Source: JBFHES01 sp041584015
GTDB lineage: Bacteria; Bacteroidota; Bacteroidia; Bacteroidales; M50B96
DNA length: 7,419 nucleotides
Direction: 5' to 3'
NCBI GenBank assembly: GCA_041584015.1
Contig: JBFHES010000225.1
Span: 1 to 7,419, forward strand
Position 1 is the stretch's first letter. Every line of letters begins with the position of its first letter. The translations under genes were made by a program, and so were the position numbers. Shown piece after piece: positions 1-5,929 of the stretch. The notes beneath the pieces were generated by a model that worked only from the letters and a program-made list of their open reading frames with translations, did no database searches and was not told where the DNA came from.

Positions 1-48
1 CATTACAATTGCAAGAACACTTACAATAAGTAGGTTTAGTTTCTTCAT
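1..48 (-). CDS. 5' end of a gene for an exported protein (partial)
   Basis: On the minus strand an ATG at 48-46 opens a frame that runs without a stop to the window edge. It gives 16 residues, MKKLNLLIVSVLAIVM. Two lysines followed by an unbroken hydrophobic run are what the n- and h-regions of a Sec signal peptide look like, so the product is probably exported or a lipoprotein. The cleavage site and mature protein lie outside the window. The start is 43 bases downstream of the GSCFA gene stop on the same strand, with no convincing hairpin or TAnnTTTG box between them, so cotranscription is possible. The function cannot be told. The main doubt is that so short a piece could be chance, but the MKK plus hydrophobic pattern and the strand agreement favour a real gene. 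Confidence 0.6.
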   Translation of the reverse strand, partial: MKKLNLLIVSVLAIVM

Positions 49-91
49 AATAGATTACAATAATATTCGAAGTAAAATTACAGATTTATAT

Positions 92-1081
92 TTAATTGAT
101 TTTTGAAGATTGAAAAAAGGAAAGTTCTTCTGACAGATTAATATGCGGGTAAGCGCTGTTCAGCTTATGAATCTGGTCTATTTGATTTTTTATAAATTTT
201 TGATGTTGTTCGGTTTCCGGATTGAAGGGACGATGATTACTGGCGCTTATAATTTTTCTAATTGAGTCTCTGAGCTGTAAGGTGTTTGCATCCAAAAAAC
301 AATCGGCAAATTTTTCATAAATGTAGTCCGAAGCTACCTCATTAACATGGAGCATGTCTTTTTCGTAAAAGCGATAATCGCGCAATTCGTCCATTACGAT
401 TTCATAGGATGGAAAATATTGAGCCTGCGGGTGTTCTTTTGTAATCTCATCGATAGCGAGCAATAGCTTGGCTTTGCTCAACTGGTTACCGTGGGCACCA
501 TCTTTCCAATGCCTAACCGGGCTTACGGTAAGAATGACTTCCGAAGTGGGATTAAATGCGTTTACATTTTCGATGATTGTAGCAAGTTCTGTTTTTATTT
601 CGCTTACACTAAGTTGCAATCTTGTAAATTCTTTTGCCGGTGTTTTGTGGCAATTAGCTACGATGTTGTTGGTTGCATTTAGTTTGTAAATCCATGCTGT
701 ACCTATTGTTACAACCAGCACTCCGGCAGACTGTAATTGCTTATGGGCTTTCTGTTGTTGTGAGTTAATGCCTTTCAGACATTCTGTTTTGCTTGCACGC
801 GAAAAACTACTGTGATGCTGATAACTAAACCACAACCCGTTTTCAAAGTGCAAGTCTGTGTTGGAGAAGTTTTTGTTAGCTATTATGGCTTGAATACATG
901 CATTTATTGAGGCAGGATTGTAGAGTACGCCAAATGGGTTTGCCATGGCAGGGAATTTATCTTTCACTAATTTTTTACCAATATTCTCAGTAAAACAAGA
1001 GCCAATCAACATCGTTGGTTTGTTGTATTCAAGTTTTATTCTGGAAGGCTTTATTGGTACAACTGTTCTGAATTGGCTCAT
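92..1081 (-). CDS. GSCFA domain-containing protein
   Basis: The protein has about 329 residues and belongs to the GSCFA family, common in Bacteroidota and thought to be related to SGNH/GDSL-type esterases. The true substrate is unknown. Visible conserved blocks, counted from the 1081 start, are GSCF at 27-30, NPFGVLYNP at about 48-56, HHSSFSR at 89-95, GTAWIY at 127-132, SPVRHWKDG at 187-195, ELRDYRFY at 232-239 and DMLH at 242-245. By analogy with SGNH enzymes, Ser28 and the Asp242/His245 pair could be catalytic; this is inference. I see no signal peptide, so it is likely cytoplasmic. I prefer the ATG at 1081 because it overlaps the stop of the upstream hydrolase as TAATG, implying coupled translation, and because MSQFRT resembles usual family starts. 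An in-frame ATG at 1099 would add six residues (MDKQKV). The C-terminal 75 residues or so are less conserved and hydrophilic. Confidence 0.9.
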   Translation of the reverse strand: MSQFRTVVPIKPSRIKLEYNKPTMLIGSCFTENIGKKLVKDKFPAMANPFGVLYNPASINACIQAIIANKNFSNTDLHFENGLWFSYQHHSSFSRASKTECLKGINSQQQKAHKQLQSAGVLVVTIGTAWIYKLNATNNIVANCHKTPAKEFTRLQLSVSEIKTELATIIENVNAFNPTSEVILTVSPVRHWKDGAHGNQLSKAKLLLAIDEITKEHPQAQYFPSYEIVMDELRDYRFYEKDMLHVNEVASDYIYEKFADCFLDANTLQLRDSIRKIISASNHRPFNPETEQHQKFIKNQIDQIHKLNSAYPHINLSEELSFFQSSKIN

Positions 1082-1902
1082 TACTTTTTGTTTATCCAAT
1101 TAATAATGATCTGGAAGAGTTCGTCTTTGTTTGGCTCGTTATGCATTTCATGAAAAAGGCCGGGCATTAATTTATATTCGGTATGTGTATTAGTCTTTGC
1201 AGCAAATTTTTCACTTGCCTCCGGCGAAGTAATCATGTCGTCACTTCCATGAAGCATAAACAGCTTGGTTTGTAATTTATCGGTACTATGAAAACAGAAC
1301 TCAATGGCCTTGAGCATGCTTACCAGCATGTTAACAGAAACCTTGTAATGGATGAGTGGATCGTTTTTGTATTTCTCAACCTCCACCGGATCGTGCGAAA
1401 TGTATTTATGCTCCACATCTGTTTTTTGCACAAAGCCCGGGTAAATTCGGCGAATAAGATGAGCCAGACCAATAAGAAAACTTGCGGGCTTTACGGTCAA
1501 ACCCAACCACGGAGAAGTAACCACCGATTTGCTTGGGCGTTTTAAATCGCCTAGCAGATATCTGGTAACAATTAAACCTCCCATGCTATGACCGTATAAT
1601 ATGACAGGCTTGTCGGGGTGGTCTGTTTCTGCCATTTTTAGCAGTTTTTCAACCAGTTGCATAATGGTTCTAAAATGATCAATGTGTCCGCGCTTTCCGC
1701 TCGATTCACCATGGCCAGGCAGGTCTAAGGTATAAAACGCATAGCCGGCATTATTAAACCGTTCGGCCCAGTGCGCATACCGTGCAGAGTGTTCACCAAT
1801 GCCATGAATCAAACAAACACTTCCGGTCGGTTGCTCCAGATCCCATTTTCGCGTTGCTATTTTGTACTTCGAGATGGAAATACTTGATGTTGAATATGCC
1901 AT
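1081..1902 (-). CDS. Alpha/beta hydrolase, monoacylglycerol lipase-like (serine aminopeptidase S33 / Hydrolase_4 fold)
   Basis: This 273-residue alpha/beta hydrolase resembles monoacylglycerol lipases and lysophospholipases, which release fatty acids from monoacylglycerol-type esters. The oxyanion-hole motif HGIGEHSARY starts at residue 33. LDLPGHGESSGKRGH follows at about 59-73 and is characteristic of this subfamily. The nucleophile elbow GHSMGG is at 104-109, so Ser106 is the likely nucleophile. The acid is probably Asp222 in HGSDDMI, and His251 in GLFHEMHNEP completes the triad. A cap region lies at about 132-205. There is no signal peptide, so it should be cytosolic or peripherally membrane-bound. 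The length is normal for the family. The ATG at 1902 follows a TAnnTTTG box at short distance. Its TAA overlaps the ATG of the GSCFA gene, making a two-gene unit. The fold and triad are secure; the exact substrate (monoglyceride, lysophospholipid or other ester) is not. Confidence 0.92.
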   Translation of the reverse strand: MAYSTSSISISKYKIATRKWDLEQPTGSVCLIHGIGEHSARYAHWAERFNNAGYAFYTLDLPGHGESSGKRGHIDHFRTIMQLVEKLLKMAETDHPDKPVILYGHSMGGLIVTRYLLGDLKRPSKSVVTSPWLGLTVKPASFLIGLAHLIRRIYPGFVQKTDVEHKYISHDPVEVEKYKNDPLIHYKVSVNMLVSMLKAIEFCFHSTDKLQTKLFMLHGSDDMITSPEASEKFAAKTNTHTEYKLMPGLFHEMHNEPNKDELFQIIINWINKK

Positions 1903-1924
1903 GGCTTTACTTCTTTAGATGATT

Positions 1925-1932
1925 CAAAAATA
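1925..1932 (-). promoter_or_regulatory. Candidate -7 promoter element for the hydrolase-GSCFA unit
   Basis: Read on the minus strand this is TATTTTTG, an exact match to the Bacteroidota -7 consensus TAnnTTTG. It ends 22 bases before the hydrolase ATG, leaving a short leader. The nearest -33-like TTTG (1950-1947) is only 14 bases upstream, shorter than the usual 17-23, so the upstream half is weak. AT-rich DNA produces such matches by chance. Confidence 0.4.
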
Positions 1933-2057
1933 AGCTAAATTTAAAACAAACATTGTTTTGAAATGAGAGGAGTTGTTGATTCGTTCTTAGCTAACTTTTT
2001 ACATCTCAAATTTTATGGCTGTGTAATTTTTACCATTTTTGTGAAAAATTTAAGCAC

Positions 2058-2825
2058 ATGCTCATCGATACTCATTCGCACATATACCTGGAACAGTTTA
2101 ATGATGATCTGCCGGAAACCATAGAAAGGGCCAAGGCAAATAATGTTCAGAAAATATTGTTGCCTAACATCGACAGTTCGTCTATTGAAAGCATGATGCA
2201 GCTTGCCTCTGCTTATCCTGATACCTGTTATGCAATGATGGGGTTGCATCCAACATCGGTAAACGAAACGTGGCAAGCGGAATTAAGCCTGGTTGAAGAT
2301 TGGCTGGCAAAGCAAGCATTTATTGCGGTGGGCGAAATAGGAATTGATTTGTATTGGGATACAACTTTTAAGCAGCAACAGATTGAGGTTTTCTCAAAGC
2401 AGATAGACTTGGCTCGTAAATACGATTTGCCATTTGTTATTCACTCGCGCAATTCGTTCGATGAAGTGTTTCAGGTTTTAGACGAATTGAGAGATGGCCA
2501 GTACAAAGGTGTCTTTCATGCCTTCTCAGGAAATGAGGAGCAGGCCAGGCGCGCGATTGAGCTGGGCTTTAAATTAGGTATTGGTGGTGTGGTAAGTTAC
2601 AAGAATGCTGGTTTAGACAAAACGGTTGCTGCCATAGGAATTGATGAGTTGGTACTTGAGACAGATGCACCTTATCTTACTCCGGTGCCTTTTAGAGGAA
2701 AAAGGAACGAGTCGTCGTACATCAAACATATTGCTGAAAAAATTGCCGGAATCCTTCATATTTCAGTTGATGAAGTGGCTGACGTAACGACAAAAAACGC
2801 TAAACAGGTTTTTGGCATAAATTAA
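2058..2825 (+). CDS. TatD family metal-dependent hydrolase (putative deoxyribonuclease)
   Basis: The protein has 255 residues, full length for TatD/YcfH-type enzymes, which are TIM-barrel hydrolases of the amidohydrolase superfamily with two metal ions. Family members studied act as 3'-5' exonucleases or D-aminoacyl-tRNA deacylases. The metal-ligand set is complete: DTHSH at 4-8 (His6, His8), Glu93 in VGEIGID, His129 in IHSR, His154 in FHAFSG and Asp203 in LETDAPYLTP. GLHP at 62-65 is another family hallmark. It has no signal peptide and is cytoplasmic. The ATG at 2058 gives the standard MLIDTHSH start. It is divergent from the hydrolase gene across 155 bases and is followed two bases after its stop by a small hairpin. 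No exact TAnnTTTG box precedes it; TAACTTTT at 1992-1999 is a near match. Whether it is the TatD, YcfH or YjjV orthologue cannot be decided here. Confidence 0.95.
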   Translation: MLIDTHSHIYLEQFNDDLPETIERAKANNVQKILLPNIDSSSIESMMQLASAYPDTCYAMMGLHPTSVNETWQAELSLVEDWLAKQAFIAVGEIGIDLYWDTTFKQQQIEVFSKQIDLARKYDLPFVIHSRNSFDEVFQVLDELRDGQYKGVFHAFSGNEEQARRAIELGFKLGIGGVVSYKNAGLDKTVAAIGIDELVLETDAPYLTPVPFRGKRNESSYIKHIAEKIAGILHISVDEVADVTTKNAKQVFGIN

Positions 2826-2826
2826 T

Positions 2827-2850
2827 TGTGCTGCAACACGGCACAGTTTT
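2827..2850 (+). terminator. Probable weak intrinsic terminator after the TatD gene
   Basis: A stem of seven pairs forms between 2827-2833 (TGTGCTG) and 2839-2845 (CGGCACA), with one T-G wobble and the loop CAACA. A short run of four T follows at 2847-2850. It begins two bases after the TatD stop. The stem is compact but the T tract is short, so termination may be partial and read-through into the next gene is possible. Confidence 0.5.
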
Positions 2851-2861
2851 AGATATAAATT

Positions 2862-2869
2862 TATCTTTG
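2862..2869 (+). promoter_or_regulatory. Candidate -7 promoter element for the secreted-protein gene
   Basis: TATCTTTG is an exact match to the Bacteroidota TAnnTTTG -7 element and lies just after the TatD terminator hairpin. I found no other exact match between here and the gene. No TTG stands 17-23 bases upstream, so the -33 half is missing or degenerate. If it is used, the transcript carries a leader of about 200 bases before the preferred start at 3077. Confidence 0.35.
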
Positions 2870-2916
2870 AAAGACTTTTAGCACATTTTTCGGTGAGTAA
2901 TCGAAAAATAACAGCG

Positions 2917-3004
2917 ATGAGGATGCAGTAGCTATTTAAGGAATAGTCATTAGCTTGCGCTAGAATTCTATTATTCATGAGCTTGCATGTTCGCATCCTG
3001 ATGC
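2917..3004 (+). promoter_or_regulatory. Possible folded 5' leader with a long-range stem and internal hairpins
   Basis: AGGATGC at 2920-2926 is perfectly complementary to GCATCCT at 2993-2999. Inside it three small stems can form: CTATT/AATAG (2932-2936 with 2942-2946), TAGC/GCTA (2951-2954 with 2959-2962, loop TTGC) and CATG/CATG (2976-2979 with 2986-2989). GCAT at 2993-2996 can instead pair with ATGC at 3001-3004 in a local hairpin, and AATAG can instead pair with CTATT at 2968-2972, so two alternative folds exist. A purine-rich AAGGA follows at 3014-3018. This would fit a regulatory leader, an operator or a small RNA, but the inner stems are only 4-5 pairs long and I recognise no known riboswitch family. 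Confidence 0.25.
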
Positions 3005-3076
3005 AGCATAAAGAAGGAACAGATGGAAATTAATATTTTAGAGAGAAATAACATTCGAAATCAAAAACTGGTTATT

Positions 3077-4648
3077 ATGAAAAAAGCATGCTTCACATTT
3101 GCTTTCGTTTTGGCACTTATGTTTAACACGGCTCTGGCTCAAACATTGGATGTTGAGTGGGGAGGATTTTCTGATCTTGATAAAAAGACTCAGTACGACA
3201 AAGTTGTAGGACAAGACGCAGATAAATACTACATGGTGCGCGTTGAGAAAAAAGTGCGTCTTGAAAGAAGTAAAATCTGGCTCGAAAGCATTTCAAAAAC
3301 AACAAATGGAGTTGATGGATCTTACGAACTCATTCTTCCTGAGGTTTACGGGAAAAAATCAGTTTACGAAAACCTATTCTACATCAATGAAAAGCTAATG
3401 CTGTTTGTTGCGGTTATCGACAATGTAAAAGAGCGTAGAAATCTTTATGCTTATCACATCGATGAGGACGGAACCACAAAAGGCGAATCAGTTTTTATTG
3501 GTAGTATTCCTAATTTAAACAAAGAAGGTGCTGGTTTCCGCTATTCACTTACTGGCGACAAGAAAATGGTTCTTGTATCGTATAACAACTTGTTTACAAC
3601 CTACACCGGCGAACCATTTATTTTTAAGTTACTTGATTCTGATCTTAAATTAGTAGAGAAGAAAGAATTTCAGATGCCTTACTTAAAGCGCGAGTTCGAT
3701 ATTATTAAGTATGATAGAGGCCCTAGCGGTAACTATTATTTTGCAGTGCGATTAAAGCCAGCAAAAACAAGAAGAACAACACGTCCGGGACAATCCATCA
3801 AGTATGAGTTTAAAATGATGGTGTTTAATATGAAGAAGGATAGTTTCCAAACTTACCCAATTGCAGTTGCAAAATTTACTCCTAAGAATTTTACCTTCCA
3901 ATTGGATGATGAAGAGAACGTCATTATTTTTGGTCAGGGAACAAAGCGTTCAGCAGCAGCTATAGCAGCAGTATTCTATCAAAAGCTAAATCCGATGATC
4001 GAGAAGTTTGAAGTGAAAACTTATAGAGACTTTTCTAAAGACCGTGCATTTTTAGCCGAATTTCAGTTAGAGCGCAACGGAACAGGTCCAGAGCAATGGT
4101 TTAGTTATACGCCAGGAAAAATTGTTTTCTTGCACAGCGCCGGACTGGTTTACTTAACCGAGCAATACTTTGAAACAACGCGCACAACGATTGATCCTAA
4201 AACCAAAGAGGAGACCGTAATTCATTATTATACCTATGGTGATATTTTAGCCGTAAGTGTAGATGAAGACAATAAAATGAATTGGCATACAAAGGTTCCA
4301 AAGATGCAAACCAGCACCAACGACGATGGGTATTACTCTTCATTCGCCGTTACAAGCGACGTGAATAAGGTGAAGATCCTTTTTAATGATAACAGCAAGA
4401 ATATTGGCGGAAGAGTACCTTATGCTAAGTTAAAAGAAGTGAAATTTAACGTGAGCTTAGCGCCATCTGGTCAGGCTTGTGTAGCTACCATTTATAGTGA
4501 TGGTAATGTTGATAAGGCAGAGCTGTTTGGAAAAGAAGACAGAAAAGTAAATATCAGTCCAAGGTTGTTTATCGAAAACGATGGACAGTTTTATATTTAT
4601 GGGCAAGATAAATATGATATTAAATTTGGGAACTTCTTTTTTGAATAG
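3077..4648 (+). CDS. Secreted protein of unknown function, beta-rich
   Basis: I do not recognise a named family. From the ATG at 3077 the product has 523 residues and begins with a clear Sec signal peptide: MKK, a hydrophobic core, then an ALA-Q cleavage site after about residue 21. The mature protein should therefore be periplasmic, surface-bound or secreted. It has no lipobox, no later membrane helix and no obvious C-terminal sorting domain. The sequence alternates short hydrophobic strands with charged turns throughout, as in beta-propeller or other all-beta folds; the segment YTYGDILAVSVDEDNK followed by WHTKVPKMQ is a possible blade. A basic patch KTRRTTRPG lies near residue 235. The same frame opens at an ATG at 3023 behind AAGGA, which would add 18 polar residues before the signal peptide. 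I prefer 3077 because the signal peptide then starts at the N-terminus. It is the only gene between the two terminators at 2827 and 4671, so it is probably monocistronic. Confidence 0.85.
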   Translation: MKKACFTFAFVLALMFNTALAQTLDVEWGGFSDLDKKTQYDKVVGQDADKYYMVRVEKKVRLERSKIWLESISKTTNGVDGSYELILPEVYGKKSVYENLFYINEKLMLFVAVIDNVKERRNLYAYHIDEDGTTKGESVFIGSIPNLNKEGAGFRYSLTGDKKMVLVSYNNLFTTYTGEPFIFKLLDSDLKLVEKKEFQMPYLKREFDIIKYDRGPSGNYYFAVRLKPAKTRRTTRPGQSIKYEFKMMVFNMKKDSFQTYPIAVAKFTPKNFTFQLDDEENVIIFGQGTKRSAAAIAAVFYQKLNPMIEKFEVKTYRDFSKDRAFLAEFQLERNGTGPEQWFSYTPGKIVFLHSAGLVYLTEQYFETTRTTIDPKTKEETVIHYYTYGDILAVSVDEDNKMNWHTKVPKMQTSTNDDGYYSSFAVTSDVNKVKILFNDNSKNIGGRVPYAKLKEVKFNVSLAPSGQACVATIYSDGNVDKAELFGKEDRKVNISPRLFIENDGQFYIYGQDKYDIKFGNFFFE

Positions 4649-4670
4649 AAGTTTTCACTTAGATATTCAG

Positions 4671-4702
4671 AAGGCTGGATTATTCGTAATTCAGCCTTTT
4701 TT
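4671..4702 (+). terminator. Strong intrinsic terminator for the secreted-protein gene
   Basis: A 12-pair stem (4671-4682 with 4687-4698, one G-T wobble) closes a TTCG tetraloop at 4683-4686. The 3' arm runs into six T at 4697-4702. It starts 22 bases after the stop at 4648. The match is too good to be chance and is the best RNA signal in the window. Confidence 0.92.
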
Positions 4703-4736
4703 GTGCCTTTCATTTTGTCAGGTAACTCTGGTAAAC

Positions 4737-4765
4737 AAAAAATGCCCCCAATCCTGAGAGCATTT
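4737..4765 (-). terminator. Intrinsic terminator for the HU-SPOR gene
   Basis: On the minus strand AAATGCTCTC (4765-4756) pairs with GGGGGCATTT (4749-4740), including two T-G wobbles, around a six-base loop. Six T follow within 4742-4737. It lies 21 bases after the HU-SPOR stop and faces the plus-strand terminator at 4671, insulating the two convergent genes. Confidence 0.75.
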
Positions 4766-4786
4766 CGTATATCTGTTTTAATTTAT

Positions 4787-5767
4787 TTACTGTTTTAACA
4801 ACCAGGCGTCTTTGTTTGTTTTTCGAATCTTGCTGAGCTCCGTTAAGGCTTCTCGTTTGCTTACAAAAGAGCTATAGGCAACTCGTATGGTTGTTTGGTC
4901 TTTCTGCAGAATTTCAGCTTTAAATCCGTTTCTGTTGAGTGTATTCACAAGTTTATTGGCACGCTTTGTTGTATTGAAACTTCCTGCTATTAAATAGTAT
5001 TCTTTAATAGCTATAGCTTCAACTTCTTTTACCTCTTCGGTTTCAGCTTTAAGTGTCTCAAATATCTGTGTAATCTCTTTCGTTCCCGGACGATAAGTGT
5101 TGTGACCGTCTATTGCAGTACTTGCAGGTATGTGCTTGATTGTAGATTCAGTGTAGAATTTAAAAGGATTGAACGACGCAGCCTGCGTATTGATGTTATT
5201 GGATACTGTATTCCAATTTGCTGAAACAAAGGCAATGGCGATAACCAATGGTAATCCAATTGTAACTTTTCTGCTTAATCGTTTCCTGCCGGGATGAACA
5301 GGTTGAATATCTTTATGAGCAGCCGTTCTGGCCCAGTTCTCACTTTCGCGCTTTAATGCCGGGTAATGAAAACTTGACAATCCATATGCATCAAGAAGGA
5401 AGTTCTTGTTGGCTTCCGGCTCAAACTGAATTAAGCGGTTTTTGTCTGTGTATAGGTCTCCAATTCCATCAATTGAAACGGAATGACCACTATGTAGACG
5501 ATCAAGCCATGTGTTAACTTCGGCAAGAACTAATTGCTTTGCTTCCTGATAACTAAGGCCCAACTTAAATGAGATCTCATTTATTAATAAACCATCATCC
5601 TGCGACAGATTCACATTGAAACTGACCTCTTTGGTTGGCGGGGAAAACCGATCTGTTTGAAAGTTCACCTGTGCCGGTTTGGTGTTGGCAATAAAGCCTC
5701 CAAAGCCCGGTACAATTACGCAGTCATGAGAATATAGTAAACGGCTGATGTGCTTGCTAACTTTCAA
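4787..5767 (-). CDS. CCDC81-type HU domains, membrane helix and SPOR domain protein
   Basis: This 326-residue protein has the Bacteroidota-typical layout of two CCDC81-like HU domains and a SPOR domain. Residues 1 to about 57 carry the first HU module (HISRLLYSHDCVIVPGFGGF). About 58-118 form the second, with the HU-like IDGIGDLY at 99-106. A basic stretch RKRLSRK at 161-167 precedes one membrane helix at about 168-185, so the N-terminus should be cytoplasmic. A low-complexity, acidic periplasmic linker leads to a SPOR domain at about 256-325 (YYLIAGSFNTTKRANKL). SPOR domains bind denuded glycan strands at division septa. HU-superfamily domains bind DNA or mediate protein contacts. A role linking the nucleoid or a cytoplasmic complex to the cell wall is inferred. 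The start is TTG at 5767-5765: an in-frame TAA lies 15 bases upstream, no ATG intervenes, and the family motif begins at once. It has its own promoter and terminator. Confidence 0.9.
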   Translation of the reverse strand: MKVSKHISRLLYSHDCVIVPGFGGFIANTKPAQVNFQTDRFSPPTKEVSFNVNLSQDDGLLINEISFKLGLSYQEAKQLVLAEVNTWLDRLHSGHSVSIDGIGDLYTDKNRLIQFEPEANKNFLLDAYGLSSFHYPALKRESENWARTAAHKDIQPVHPGRKRLSRKVTIGLPLVIAIAFVSANWNTVSNNINTQAASFNPFKFYTESTIKHIPASTAIDGHNTYRPGTKEITQIFETLKAETEEVKEVEAIAIKEYYLIAGSFNTTKRANKLVNTLNRNGFKAEILQKDQTTIRVAYSSFVSKREALTELSKIRKTNKDAWLLKQ

Positions 5768-5810
5768 TTTTACAGTGTCTTAGTTTGATTTATTAATAAT
5801 TGAACTTGTA

Positions 5811-5841
5811 CAAAAATAGCAAAAGCAAAGATGAAGTTCAA
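5811..5841 (-). promoter_or_regulatory. Promoter for the HU-SPOR gene
   Basis: On the minus strand TTG at 5841-5839 (-33) is followed after 20 bases by TATTTTTG at 5818-5811, an exact TAnnTTTG -7 box. The spacing falls in the 17-23 range known for Bacteroidota promoters. Transcription would start a few bases downstream, leaving a leader of roughly 35-40 bases before the TTG start. It sits in the 162-base gap behind dprA, so the gene need not depend on the dprA transcript. Confidence 0.6.
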
Positions 5842-5929
5842 CCTTTAGAAGCATTAAAATTGAAGCTATTCAATACTGAAAATGCATTGATTTAGTAATG
5901 AGCTTTAAAGGCTTGAAAAAACTTTTCAC

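Noticed and set aside
468..689. Plus-strand open frames of 73 and 63 codons
   Set aside because: They lie antisense inside the conserved GSCFA gene, overlap each other in different frames and show no protein-like motif.
1288..1545. Plus-strand open frame of 85 codons
   Set aside because: It is antisense to the cap region of the alpha/beta hydrolase, whose family motifs account for this DNA.
1992..2041. Promoter boxes for the TatD gene (TAACTTTT, TAATTTTT, CATTTTTG)
   Set aside because: Each misses one base of TAnnTTTG and none has a well-spaced -33 TTG; in such AT-rich DNA they are not distinguishable from chance.
2013..2276. Minus-strand open frame of 87 codons
   Set aside because: It is antisense to the conserved N-terminal part of the TatD-family gene.
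2763..2996. Minus-strand open frame of 77 codons across the TatD 3' end and the gap
   Set aside because: It runs through the TatD C-terminus and the terminator hairpin, and its translation is cysteine- and leucine-rich without a recognisable domain.
2920..2999. A tRNA-like cloverleaf suggested by the 7-pair outer stem
   Set aside because: There is no proper T arm next to the 3' acceptor strand, no GTTCRA loop in register and no plausible anticodon arm, so it is not a tRNA.
5914..5928. Hairpin TGAAAA/TTTTCA just after the dprA stop
   Set aside because: The stem is only A/T-rich with a three-base loop and lacks a GC core, so it is a poor terminator.
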